A DNA stretch of 64,000 nucleotides from Nautilus pompilius (lineage: Eukaryota > Mollusca > Cephalopoda > Nautilida > Nautilidae), in NCBI GenBank assembly GCA_018389105.1, contig JACATO010000320.1:558001-622000 (forward strand), in the 5' to 3' direction. Shown in pieces: positions 15,165 to 30,100 of the stretch. The translations under genes and the position numbers were made by a program. Position 1 is the first letter of the stretch; every line of letters starts with the position of its first letter. The notes beneath the pieces were generated by a model that was given only the letters and a program-made list of their open reading frames with translations, ran no database searches and was not told where the DNA came from.

Positions 15165-18100
15165 TGAGTTTTGTGCCATTACAGCTGTTAAGCTTTATGG
15201 CAGATCAGCCCTATGTAAGAAAGAATAGAAGATCAACTACAGAGCTGCCAAAATTCTGAGACACTCTTGTAGTACAGGCACAGGCTTCACTGCACAGCGT
15301 ACAGTAATAAAACAAACCTTAAAATAACTCACCACAAAACCTTTGTATTTCTCTTCCAGTTGAGATTTGTCTTGATGTAGTTGTTGGGTTTCGTTCTGAA
15401 AAAGAAAATGGAATACCAGGGTTTTACTTCATCATCCTTTCACATTCCTTTTTAATTTTTTTAAAATTAAAAATTCTTTGCTGTAGTATGTTTAAAAGAA
15501 ATCCATTTTGAAAGATTTTTGGTTGTCATGCAACTATCAATAAAAAAGAGACTCTAGCATAATATTAAATGCATCAAAAGTCATTATTTTCAAAATTCAA
15601 CTTGTTATTTTTCTCCATATAAACTTTAAAATTTAATTTAAAAAGCATCTGACAGAACAATGTGATTTTGGAATATTACATTATTCATTTTAAAATAATA
15701 ACCACTGCTGTTCAAGAAACCTGTTTAAAGTGAAGATGATCTAAAGCAGTTCCTAAAACCCAAATGTTATGGCTTAAATTACAACTTTGAAAATACTTTT
15801 AGAACTTTAAATGAGAGAAAAATGCAGTCAACTTTTTGGAATGAAAATTTTTATAGCAGCTATCATACACATCAAAGTACTACTCTCACTTTCCACCAGG
15901 TACACAACTGACAACAAGTCACCAGTTCATATTCAATTCTATTTCCATGTAAGCACTGGATTTATTTATCTGTGTCAATTAAAGGACTTGTTTTCAAAAG
16001 TAATAAACACCAAAATGGGAAAACTTTTGTTTGGAACCATAACTTTAATAAAGAAGTATTAAAGTTTGGAATTATGATTGGAAAAATTAATTTTATCTTG
16101 TCATACTTTTATGTTATGTTTTTATTTATAGTTATCTGCAGATTCTTTCCCTGCTGTCTCCAGCAGGTTGGCCAGTCAGAAGTTATGAAGGTACCAACCC
16201 TGCTGGTTAGGAAGGTGGGCAGTGTGCATACTTTGGAAACCCTGAAACTGAAACTGAGTGCTATTCAATTATGGAAGTCCCCTCATTAATATACTACTAA
16301 AACTTGTCTGTTTAACTGTGGGAGCAATAGTGGAGGAAACTCACAATGACTGACTGGTACATAAAACCAAGAAGAAACCCATGCTATGGCAGGTTTGGCC
16401 AGCAGAGATAGAACATAAGCACTCTGCTGCAGCAATATGGTGTACCACACCCAATAGCTAACATTAACAGAGCAACTGTCAGCATCTTGGGTAGCAAGCA
16501 AAGCAAGCAACCACAGATTTCCATGGGAAGAATCATGAGCTAGATAGATACTGACTTTTAATTTCAGAAAACTTTCTTCTAGTATTTCTTTTTCTTTCCT
16601 GGATTCTTTGACTTTCTCATCCATATTCTGAAAAGAAAAAATTAAAGCAACATTCAACTAAGAAATGAGTATTAATAAAAAAAATGAATTAATTTTTGCT
16701 AGCCAATATTTCTGATCCACTATAAGATGTATTTGAGAAAATGCTTAGTTTTTGCAGTATCTGAGGATATATTTGAAATACAAGACTGCAAACCAAACCA
16801 TGCAGCTGGTATGTTCTGAAGTCACCTATTTCATCAGTAAATAATGTAAGCGACATAAATTATTATGCCAAGAAACTGACAGAGTTTTTCAATTTACTTA
16901 CATTACCTAATTCTGTAACAATGTAGGTATTTAATAATTATGTTTTAAAATTCGATTTTTGAAAAAATTAAGACTTAATTTTAAAGCTTTTAATTAGTAG
17001 TAATATTACTACAGTAATCCCTGCACTTAAATTTCACAGAAAATGAGCACCTGTACGAAATAAAATTGTTCCTGCATTTTAAATAATTTAAAAAGCAGTT
17101 TGCCAAGATACTAGATCATCACCATTTCATGCCATACATATTCATAGTGAAGAATCAGATTTATTGATGATCTAGTGAGAAAATCATTTGAAAATTAATA
17201 CAATCACAAATGTATTTATGAATGTTTTAGTTATCTCAAAAGATTATAGAAATATTGCATTTAGAGACCATTAAATGATGCACATATTTCAAATTTCTAC
17301 CCTGAACCCTTCAAGATCCTATAATTTTGTCTTTTTCCTTGGTTCTCAGTGGATGCATTATATTGAAGGTTCACTGCATTTTTTAAAATTCAGCTTTTAC
17401 CATTTTCATTCTTAATTACTCCAAAAATTTCAGTGACCTTTAAAATTGAGTGAACTTTGTGAAAACAAAGAAGCCATCATGTTGACAAACTCTTTTAGTG
17501 AAAAGATAACCTGCAGTATACTTACATCTTTTAATCTGCTGATATCTGCTTCCAAATGCTGATTCTCTTGCCTCAGGAGCTGAAGCTGTTGTTCTGCACT
17601 GTCCTTTGTAGTCTCAAGCTGACTAATCTGCTCAAGGGCTTGTTCATAAAATCTCTTTACTGAGGCCAATTCAGATGATAAGTCAGTACTCACCTGCCAA
17701 ACACAATGAAACATATTCAAGTCTATCTCCCTCTCTCCTCAATAGTTAATGCTGTTTGACCAAGCCAAATGAATCATGTATTGTAAGAAGAATCTGAGTA
17801 GATAAGTTTAATTTTTAATTACACCTTTATAATTGCTTTTTTTTTTAAAAAACAGTCTATGAAAATTTGAAAAGAAATAAAAATTTAATCTTAAAATCTG
17901 TTGTTAAAGAAATCTTCACTAATGTCAAGGAAGCTAACAAATGCTGAGGATAGATATCTTATTATATTTTACAAATGTCAAACAGTTGCAGATTTTTTAT
18001 AAAGAAAAGATTTATGGTCTTGAAAGATAAAAGCATACAGTAAAAGTTTCATTACAGATAAGATTTGTTAACCAACAAAAGAAAATTTTCAAAGTGCAAG

Positions 18101-21100
18101 TTGTTTAGAAATAAATGTGTCAGACTCAGATTCATCCACTGTCATCTTTTTAGATAGTGACAAACAACAAAATTAATTTACACCATGTGGATTTTTAAAA
18201 AGATAAAAGCTGACACCTATTACTTTTTTCACTGCATACATTTCTTTCTCTACATTTCTCCTCTCTTCCTCCTTTTCAGTCACAACCAGTCTGCACCTAG
18301 TTACTTCATGCTGGTACTGGCACTGCTGTTCTTCTACCTCTGTCTTTTCCTACCAAGAGAAGAAATCTTTAGCCTTCTATCATGGAAAAGCCAGCAAAAG
18401 AAAATTTTTTTTTTTTTTTTGGAATTTTTCAAAAGATTGAATGAATGATTTTTTTAATCATTTCTTAAAACAACCGAACAAGGATCCTTTGGATGTTTTC
18501 TTTAACTATTTATTAAAGATGTGGTGCTTGTGGTTTTATAGTAAAAAAGGAAATGTTTAAACAAAGTAATATATATTTAAATTATCATAAGAAATTACTT
18601 TGATAGAAACCAGAAATTAAAGAAATGTTGCTTAAAGATGCAAGTAAAATATTATAAACCTAAAAATTTTTTAAAGCTGCAACTCTGTGTCTGTGTGTGC
18701 GTGCATGTCTGTGTCTCTGTGTGAGTGTGTCTGTGTGTTAATAGAAGAGGAACAAAAGGATATGTAAATTAAGGAAGATAAAGGTGCTGTATATCACTTG
18801 TTTAACAAATATGAGGTGTAGTCAAAAAGTATCCGACCTTTGGTAAAAAAAAAACAAGTAATATTAAAAACTCAACATTTTGATTTAGTTTCCTTCAAAA
18901 TATTCGCCTTGGGAGTCTACACACTTCTGCTAGTGTTCCTGCCACTGCTGGAAACATTTCTGGAAATCACTTTTTGGGATGCTGTAGAGCTGTGCCGTCG
19001 AATTTTGCTTAATGTCCTCTGTTGATTCAAATCTTCTCCCTTTGAGTGTTTTTTTGAGCTTTGGGAATAGCCAAAAGTCACACGGAGCCAAGTCTAGGGA
19101 GTAGGAAGCCTGACGAACAAGTGGTGTGTTATGCTTGGACGACGTGGGTGGACTGAGCGAGTGCGTTGTCATGGTAGAGTTGCCGGTTCTTTGCTGCCCA
19201 CAGGTCGAGTTGTTTTCACCGCACAGCTTCACGAAGGTGACAAAGAACCCCCAGGTAGTATTCTTTGTTAATTGTCTGACCTTGTGGTGCATATTCATGG
19301 TGCACAATACCTCTGTAGTAAAAAAAAAACAGGTCATCATCAGTTTAACATTGCTGCGCACCTGTCTTGCTTTCTTTGGTCTTGGTGAGGATGGATGCTT
19401 CCATTAGGATGATTGCAATTTTGTTTCAGGGTCATAGCCGTACACCCATGTCTCATTGCCAGTGATGATAGTTTTCATGAAATTTTGATCTTGGTTAGCA
19501 CACTCCAGCATGTCCTGGGAGATTTCCTTTGTTTTCTTTCTGCTGGTCAGACAGCAACTTTGGTACGAATTTGGCCGACACCCTCCTCATGCACAAATCT
19601 TCTGTTATAATTGACTGAACTGACCCATGGCTGATTCCAACTTCGGCAACAATCTCCTCAATAGTCACACGACGGTCTTGACTATTCCTTGAACCTTTGC
19701 AATCATTTCGTCATTTTTACTAGTCGATGGTCTGCCACAACGTGGCTCACTGTCCACTGAGGTGCGGCCATCTTTGAACCGGTTGTACCACTCCTTTATT
19801 TGTGTTTTTCCCATAGCATCATCTCCAAAGGCCTTCTGAATCTTCTCGATAGTCTGGGCTTGCGTATCACCAAGTTTTTGGCAGAATTTGATACAGTATC
19901 TTTGCTCAATGTGCTCGGTCATCTTGACTCAAAAAGAAAAATCGCACAGCACACTCTTCACGTCTGTACTCAATGCGTCACTGCGGACAACTGGCACAAC
20001 CTACAGACACGAAAATTTTTGCACATGCTCAGGAAGGACGCGGCCACCTAATACCCATGCGGATTTTGCTCACATATTATTATTTTGTTCAAACAAATTC
20101 AAGGTCGGATACTTTTTGACTACACCTCGTAAAGGTTTTTGTATTAGCAGACTGGAATCTAAACAAAATCTGGCCATTATCTTGACATCAACTAAAACAA
20201 ATTTATTTACTAAACAAAATTAAAATGAACTAATTAAGAATTGTTTACCTTAATCAAGTGCTCCTTGTCCATCACCAATTGATGGATCTTTTGCTGAATT
20301 TCCTGGTAGTCTCGCTGCATCTTGGTTTTGTCATCATGGAATACTTCCATCTGAATATTTTGCTCTTCCATCATCTCTTGGCACAAATCCAGCTGCCTAG
20401 ATATACAATTCTTTTCCTACAATTTAAAGTGAAAAACTAAAAAAGTTTTCCTTCTTTTACTACAAAAGAAAAAACAAAGTGCATCTTAATTTTTCAAATG
20501 AAAGCTGAATGTATCCCCTTGTTTCCAGTAGTACACAGTATAAGAAAATAAAACAAATTCATTTTTTTAAAGTAAAGTGCCCCTAAGAAACACTCACTAA
20601 AGTCTATTAAACATTAATTAATTATTGCTATAGTGTTAGTCCAGAATTCTTTAGAAGGTAGAAAAACTAGTAATATCAGAATCCATATGAACGGTATCTT
20701 ACACTACAATGATATATGACCAGACATCATGCGCATGAAGTTGTTTGTAATTTTGACAGGAAAGTTATGCTCTTACCTATAATGCATAAAAATTATCAAA
20801 AATTTTAATTTACTGAGAGGTAAGCTGTTTGTTACAAAAAATGTTTTTAGTTATTATGTATACTTATTCTGTAAGGAATGTGTAATATCTTTTAAACAAA
20901 AAAATTTTTTGTATTTGGTAGGTGCATCTTCTGCATTATGCAGAGCTTGATGACATGAAATCTATCAGATTAGCAATGGTGACCAGGTCCATGTTCTCCA
21001 AGAAAACTTCCAAATGTTTCTTAAGTTTCTGCTGCAAGATAAGTCTTAATCATTTGATTCATCATGTCTATCAAGACATTCCTATAGGCCCATCTTACAG

Positions 21101-24100
21101 CAATAATGTCAATCAGACAAATCACAGACAAACCCAGTCTTAGGGAAGTTTTATTATAGTAGGCATGACGGTATATATCATATTTCTTTTATATTTATTA
21201 AACATAACTGTTACTGACACATGTTATTTCTTTATATAAAGCTTTGATTCAACCTCATGTAGAGCATGCAGTCTAGGCTGGTGTTTTCAATCTTGTCAAG
21301 AGAAGAGGCTGTAAAGGCGTTTTGCCAGAATGATTTGGGAAATAAAACAGTAGTTATTTTGAGCAATTAGCAAAATTAAACTTGTCTTGCTACCAAAGAT
21401 TACATTAAGATCTAATGAGGAAGTTTAATTTCTCAGAAGAAAGAAAAAAGATGTTCTGCTGTTGTCATTTTGAGATCTTAGATTACAAAAGGTCTTGATT
21501 AAACCTCAAAGTGGGCCTTGTTTCTTTTAGTATTAAAGCAAACATTGCATGGAAAGCTTACCTAAAGCAGTTCTGTATACACTTAAAAAATGCCACCTGA
21601 GTAGAACAAAATAAAAATTGCCAAGAGATGTGGTCTAGCTAATACATTTTCAAGCGTTTGCAGTGTGTTTGTTTGTTACCCTTTCATGGCCAAAACTGCA
21701 GCACCCAGAGGCCCCATGTTCTGGGTGTAGGTACTTAATTGGGCAAGATTTTAAGCTACTGCATGCAGGTCTAAAGCCATTTTTTCCCATGCAGCTCCAG
21801 GTATCCCAGATAGTATGTGTGTGTGTATATTAGGGATGTTAAAAAGAAACCCAGCTGAAATATCATCACTGTAATGCATCTAACCCTGTGGGTTTTATTT
21901 GAATGTTTTCTAGTATACACATCAAAATTACTGTTTAAATCCAAAATAATTTTGCCCCCCCCTTTTTTTTGTTCAAGTATAATTACACCATGACTAATGC
22001 AATATTTTAAAGCATTTTTTTTTGGTTAAAAATTAACCATTATGTATTTCCTTAGTTAAAATAATTATCTTCAGTCAAAACATTGAATTGAGGTTTACTG
22101 TTTTTTTCTCTAGAACAGCATCTCTATGAAACATAACTACATTAGAATGTTCCGTACAGAGGTCCTGTAAATAGAAAAACTGCTGGCATTATGTTCACAA
22201 GGCACATTCATTATTGCTGATGATGTAATGTTAGTGACCCCTAGATGCATCATATTTATTCAATGAGTGCTCACCCAGAATAGTGATGCCTTCATCCATC
22301 AAATATAGTCTAAACTGGAGGCATTGCTTCCAAAACGCTATCCCAAATACCTGCCTATGCCCTGAAATGATCAACTAACCTAACCTACCCTCTAGTACAT
22401 TTATTCAATAGTAAAAGCTTTGAGATTATGATTTATAACTGAAACTTTGCAGACTTATATACAGTAAAACAATAAGAAACACATATTACAAAGGATTTTC
22501 ATTTTAAAAACAATAACAAAATCTGGTTATTTATCTATTTTTAAATCATTTTTTTGGTAGAATCTCAAACAGCAGAGAAAAATTCCATTTGTTGGGTTTC
22601 AAGTGACAACTTACACTTATGGAACAAACATCCAATAATGGAAGCTAAACTTTACTTTGCATATAATTTTGTTCCAAATCTTACCTAATTTAAACTTTTT
22701 AACTTCACAATCAATATATTTGAAAAAATGTACATTTTACAATTTATTGTCTTCATAAAAAGCTGTAAAAAATGTAAAAGAAGAACCCCATTATAATGAT
22801 GTGTCCCTAAAACTATATTTTGGGTATAGCTGTTTTAATGCCAAACAGAAAAGCATTTCATTAATAAATATTTCAGACTTCTCCTCACAGAAAAAAAAAA
22901 AGAACAACAACAAGAAACAATCAAATAAAGGCATTTCTCAACTCGCTGATCATCTTACATCAGTTAGGGATTTCCATCCAATGGCAAGACGTTCATTTTC
23001 TGCTCGGTACATAGCAGCTGTCTCCTTTTCAGCTTTTAGTTGTTTCAAAGATTTCTGCAATTTTTGTTCAACGTTTTCATTTTCCTGAAAGTACCAAATA
23101 TTCATCCTCAGTATTTTCAATCTAGTAATTAAATTTTATTCATTAGCCCCCCAAAAACAACAAAATGATATTGCAATAATTCTGACATTTTCTCATCTCA
23201 TCAACATCAGAAAAAAGATCCTGACTTGTATATTCTCAGATAGATTAACTATACAAATTTTAACTTTTTTCTTTCCCTAGAAAAATGGGTAGTAAATAAT
23301 ATTAATTTTAATGTAGCCCACTCATTTGAAAGCTTCATAAAATGATTTTCTAAGTGCACTGATAATGGAAAAGTAGTAACATTATAATTTGAATCTCAGA
23401 AAATGTATACAACTTTGTTTTCCAAACATTTATTAAGTTATGGTGCCTTTAAATATTTCATTAGAATCAAAGTCAGGAAAGGATCACAGCTAGTAAATAA
23501 TTATAACAATGAAGTGATAGGAAATAGAAATTACCTGCTCAAGTTTTTCAAGATCAGACCCCAGCATGTTACTCTTATCCTCAAGCATCCCACATCGCTG
23601 TTTAATGAGTCGAAGAGATTCCTTATATATATCCAGCTCATTCTTCATAGCATCTCGCTCCTAAAGTTGGCAGTAAGTTCTCTATCAGTGTGAAACTATT
23701 TTAACTGAAGCATTATCTAAAAATGCCTACAATAGTATGTATAGTAACTTATACCATCATTTTTGAGTATGTCAGCACTACAACATCTATTCACACAAAA
23801 TTTTTCAGAACATTGCATAAAAATCCATTAAAGAGGAAACAACCATACATAGAAATATTCTAATCTAATATGTATTTGTATCTAGTTTTTCATCAGTTGA
23901 TTTTGCAGGTGAAAGAGTTTTAATCACTAATATACCAAAAGTCTCTGAAAGAAAACTCTAGCTGAACTTATTTAAAGATTACTGATATTCTTGGGCATTA
24001 GAATGAAGAGATCAATATGTTAAGTCATTAAAAAACTGTTTATAAATTGTAGTTTTAATGTTATTTCACTGGGACAGAACAGTAGCTAGTTTACTAGCCT

Positions 24101-27100
24101 GCTAAACTCATTGCCTGAGTTCAATTCCTGCAGAAGACTAACTCAAATTGGCATAGATCCATAGCATTTCTTCTCACTCTCCTCTTTCAACTGGCAATGC
24201 CTTCTAACAGACAACTGCAGGACTAAACTCCCTCACAAAAGTTGTTCCCTCATAGGTGTTAGTGTTAAAAAACAACAATAAAGAAACAATGTACCCAGTT
24301 AATGAGAATAATTGCTTAATTTTTGCTGGTCAGAAAAATGAACAACTACAAATCAAACCGTTTTAAGCTAGTTTCATATATAAGAAATTTATTTGCATAT
24401 TTTGCATACCTGAATTTTAAATATGTATTTTATTTTTCTTAAATCTTCAGAATTAAAAAAAAATTTTTTAATGGGTGTAAGTGAAACATACTCTTTCTAA
24501 CTTCAGGTTCTCATCTTTGCACTGATGCAAGGCTGCTGCTGTCTGCTCAGAATTTCTTAGCCTCTTCTGGTTCTCCTCCTCTTTGTATCTGTGCTGACTC
24601 TGCAAGTTCTTCAACTGATGATGTAAGGTATTTATTCTGTAGAAGTACGATTAGTCATCATGATGAAAAAGTAAAAAGTTTCATTACAATACTTGTGTCA
24701 AACCAAAAACATGATAGTTGCAAATAACTTTGTTATACATTTAAGGAAATCACTTTTATACAGGTCATATACAATCTGGTGTTTCAAAATAACTGAAAGT
24801 GATGCTGATGAAATTTACCATGTAGATGATATTCAAGAATCTTTGTCATGTTGTTGTGTGCAGGAAATTGATATCACATCAAGGCATTTAACCTACTGAC
24901 TGCCAATGGCACAAATTATTATTTTCATTAACAAATGTTCTCTCTTTAACTGTCCTGTAAAAGAGTCAACTTAGATTTGAGTGGGCCTATATGATTCCCA
25001 TATGAGGGTTATGGAGACCCTGTCATTGTTGTGGCATCTTCCTAATAAACTTATGAACACAGATCAAATGATTGATACCCAGAATATGACTATACAGAAG
25101 GAAAAGTAGGGTGCATTGCACCTAGTTTAGTTTAGCTTGTTAATAACAAAGAGGCAAGAATCAATGTAGTCTTTTACACAGGCCCACCTCTTCCTCCAGG
25201 GAAGCAAAAGGCCATCATCAGTATGATTCTTAAATTGATTAATGCTGTCACCATTAACTACACTTACTGTTAATTTATTCAATTTGCTAACAATTCTATT
25301 ACAAACAATATACTTTCCAATATCAAAGATTTGTTCCTTTCCAAAACCCACATTTAGGCCATTTCTTAAACATCTAAAATCCAAAAGTGTACATCTAATA
25401 GCTGGGATCTATTCTAACAGACCCATGCTGGACTTTCTCTGGTAAATCAATATTCTAAAGGACTTCCCGCTGTAGCTTGAAAATGCTGCCCTCTTTGCGC
25501 TGATGTAACCTGAAAGAACGAACCTACAAGAGGTGTGAAGCAGCTCGAGTGACAGAAGACAAGTAATACAAAACGATCTGGCTGATATCCTAGACCAAAC
25601 AACAACAATGCCTTGACAGGTACACTACAGCAGCCCCATTATGACAATGGATAAACACTGCTTGAATGAGGAGTATAATGCATGCCAGTCATGTGCATCA
25701 CATTCAATATCAATGAACAAGGTATTGAAGCATTAAAAACAAAAACAAACTGTTTTTAACCCAACCACAAATACCAGTTAGAATGGTCTCCTAGTTCGAA
25801 ATAATAGAAATAAATAACTCGACTTTGCTTGCACCAGTTCTTTCTTCTTCTCTTCTATCAAATGAATATGAAAATAATGTAATTACAGGGACATTAGAAA
25901 ATTAGATATAATTGCTTTATCAAATAAATTTTAAGAAAAGAAAATTACAAATGCAAAGACAAATAAAGACTCTCCGTTATTAAAGAAATAATAAACATCA
26001 GAAAAGTTATTAGAGACTCGACATAAGTAAACAGATATCCTCAACAGCTGAGGGCCAGCCAGAGTCCTCAGTTTGGCATACCCTCACCTTTCTTTTTCAC
26101 TAGCTAGCGGCAATCCAATTTTCCCCCGACATATCTAAAAAAATAGAGAGTTGTAAAGATTGTCTGCAATGGATGTTTGTCTAGTAGAGATTTTCAAATG
26201 AGTGAGTACTTCTTGACTGCCTTGCACAATAACCACGGCTCAAGAGCCCCCAGCCATATCCAAGGTAACTTGGCTGGTCACCAAGACTAATGCTCAACAG
26301 TTTCCCCTTTTAGCTCACTTCTATGAGAAGTCATCGAGACCATGAAGTCGAGACAGGAGTTTGCACACACACACACACACACAAACGAAAAAACAAAAAT
26401 GAAAAAGCTCTATATGTGAAGTTTCTGAAATGACCAGAGAATGTAGTTCTGGTATTGCTTGCAAAACTTTTACTAGACTGCCAGCATTTAAATTATCCAG
26501 TATGCATGATAAACAGCTGATAGAAACATCTTTATAGAGTGAATCTTCAACTTCAGCTTCAATTTGGAACACTTACTGAAAATAAATTAGCTCCTGAAAC
26601 AAAACGTCTATACATGCATGCAAAAGCAGTCTTTCAGAATAGTTTTGAAAATAAAAGCATTTTTTCAAAAAGCCCTAAACCTAGATTTACCAACTACTTA
26701 TAACAACAACAAAATGATTTTTAAAATTTCCAAATGAACAATTACTCTCGATACAATACATCGTCGTCATTGTCGTCACCAGCCAGTTGAAATCCGTTGT
26801 TGGACATACCACTACAAAATCTGTACATGAAAATCGATAACTAACAGACACAAACACTTATTTTAGAAGACTGATGGCATGAAGAAACCAGACTAACCGC
26901 TCTTGCATTTCTTCTTTAAGTCGATGGTTTTCCTGCTGCAGCACCTCTTTCTCACTGTTTGTTCTTTCCAGACTAGAAATTTTCTTTCGATATTCCTAAG
27001 GCAGAAAATTGTTAACTTTGTTAACTTTCTGTCATCTAAGACAAGAAGAAAATGCAAGTTATACATTTTTCTTTAAAAAGCTAAAAGCCTTGTATTATTA

Positions 27101-30100
27101 CTGTGCACAGTTATCTATTTATTAAAGCTTTTCCCCAATTATCTTCCTTTTAAATTTTTGGGTTAGAAATAATAAACTGGAAATTACTATTGTTTAAAAT
27201 ATACTTTTATTAAAGAAAGAGCAGCTGTCAATTCATTAGAAGTCCATGATAAAAATGTTGCACAATTCATATCAGAAAAATATTCTACTTTAAATTAAAA
27301 TCAACCCATTTTTTTCTTTTTTTAACTTTTACTTTTAGGTTCAAAATAACAGCACATATCCAAAAGCTTCAATAAACACCAATAAATCATTTATATAATT
27401 TTAAATATAAAACATTCAAAATTTTTTTTAAGAAAAGGCTATACATTGAGAATTTTTTTTACTCAATACAATTATATATGCATATCAGAAAATTCTTTCA
27501 CTTTATCTTTCATTTATATGAGAACTATTTTTTTAATGTTTACCTCCCTTGCTAAAAATTTAAAAGCAGCAGGTAAAACCATTACACAATTGCTGAATCT
27601 CTTGCTTCCATTTCCTGAAAAAGCACTATCACTCACCTGGGTTGTTAAATTTTCCTTATAGCTCAATTAAGAAATTATTATGTAAATGTATGCAACAACA
27701 ATATAGTAAACATGGATACATATTATAGTAATATAAATTCCTATAAAAAATAAGCAACAAGCATTTCCAGGCCAGCAGTGCTGGTTTGGTACATTCAGAT
27801 GTGTTCTTATTTTGGTTGAAGAGGACTTGCATATTGAGGAAAGAAACCCAAACATGACACTGCCCATATGACACGTAATGTTACAGTCATCTTTTCCAGA
27901 ACTAAGCAACTGCAACATGTAAATAATACCTTCTCTCATTTACTCTGTTTATATCTTTGCAAATGATTCATTACCATTTCCTATTTAAACTGGCCAAGTG
28001 TAAGTCAATTCCGGAATGTAGATATCATTAAGTACAAAACATGGTGCTTCAGATCATTAGGACAATTAAAATAGGGATGAACTTAAAACTGCCACTGCTC
28101 CCAAGCACAATGATCATTACAGTATCATTTATAGAGCACCAACAAAGTAATGTCAGAGTAGACGGTTCATGGAGAAACCTCATTCTGGTTGCCCAAGGGT
28201 TGCAAACCAATGAGGATCATTATCTTGTCACTCATGCTAGAAAAAACATCTAATCAAAATGATTCCCAAAGAAAAACCAATCATATAATTTCAACACAGT
28301 TCTCAACAGGCAGTATGTGATCCAAAATACAACTACTACATAGACAGCTATGCATACAATGATGATACAACATTGTTACTGAAGTTTGAAATTGTTGATG
28401 CCATGTTCTTTTCACCAACAAGTCTAGATAGACATCAATCACAGATGGGCTAGAGTCTAAAGACAAGCTGGGAAATAATTTAACTGTATCATTACCAAGC
28501 ATGATTGATTTGTTGGAGGTAGCCTGATGTTATGAGTTGGCATTCAAGTTGGCCAAAAAACTAACCTTTTCATCATTAGGAGGGTTTCCATGACTTGTCA
28601 AATATTGGACTGTGGTCATCCCTCTGGCCTAATGACAAGGTTCAAATTTCATCTTTACGAAGGGCATTGCCTGTTTATACTATCCACATGTTTTCAATAT
28701 TATACTTAAAGTCCACAACATTAATTACATAGTATAACCTGCAAGATTTCCAAACTTAAATCTGACTGAATATGTTTGGGGCATCCTAGGAAAGTGTTTG
28801 TTCTCACCAAATCCAACCAGTCTTTTGATCAGATGGAAGTGGCCTCGATCAAAGAATGATGCAACATCCATAACAGCTGGATCCACCGATTTGGTTGATG
28901 CCAAGACATGCACAGCCTTGTATCAGGACAGTGGTGGTCACACACTTATTAAAGCCTTTTCTACCAATATCAATTTGTCTATGATCATTGTCATTTTGTA
29001 TGCTCATTTCAGATAACCATTTTGCTTTTTCCCAACAATTTAACTTAGTTTCCACTGACATCAAAATGTAGGTCTTCTTCAACCAAAATATGAGCACACA
29101 TGAACATACAAATGCTTGTTGCTTATTTTCTGTGAATATATAGTGTAAGTAAACAAATGCTATACTTCAATTAATCACCACCAAAGCTGGTACACCTAAA
29201 TGATCCCAATGATAGTGACAAGAAATAATTTCCAAAGCACAAGTTATGAATTAGTTCTATAGTAAGATGGTGGATAAAGTTCTACCTTCTAAATACAATT
29301 CAGTTCTGGCATTGAAAATTTTCTGAACATATAATCATTTATTAAATTATAGCTTGTATTAACTGTGCACTGAAATCTGCAATAATCTTCTTCTAACACA
29401 AACAAACATGTTTCAGTTAGTTTGGATTTCCCTGAACATAACCCTAACTGTAAATTTTTTTCTTTCTTGGTAACAAACTTGTGATTAAAAGGATTAAAAA
29501 GAAAAAAAAAAACAAAATAAACTTGACAATAAACAATGTAACAATGTAGACAAAAATAAATAAATATACAGCAAGGGACAAGAATACATTTAAAATACTA
29601 TCTTCAAAAACAGAAGTTTCCATTTTACATTCTGAAGCTGTTCAACTTCTTAAATCAGGAATCTCAATCTGCCATGCAAATATAATTGAACACAGAAAAT
29701 GGCCACCAGCAACAAGAAGCAAAGCTCACATCTGAATTGACAACATTGCCTCATACCAGCTGACAACCAAAAGCCAGATGCTACACTGTAACAAAATGAC
29801 GCAAACTACTGAGATGTGATGATTCACATCAACTGATGCCTAAAAGTGCAATGAATCACAGTCCCATGATCTCATCACTGATAAATCATGATGGTGAAGG
29901 TCCAGTGTGATTGGATAAAAGCCATTCCACTCAAGCTATTCTTACCCAAATCTTTTTTGTGTTCCAACTCCCTGCCACTGAACAGTTAGTTAAGTTGGTA
30001 CAAGTTAGACCCTAATTATTGAATTGTTCTGGAAAACTATTAAGTTATTTCAGCAAATGTTTTTGCCAGCACCATGGGTTTCAGAAAATTTGTTTGGCAA

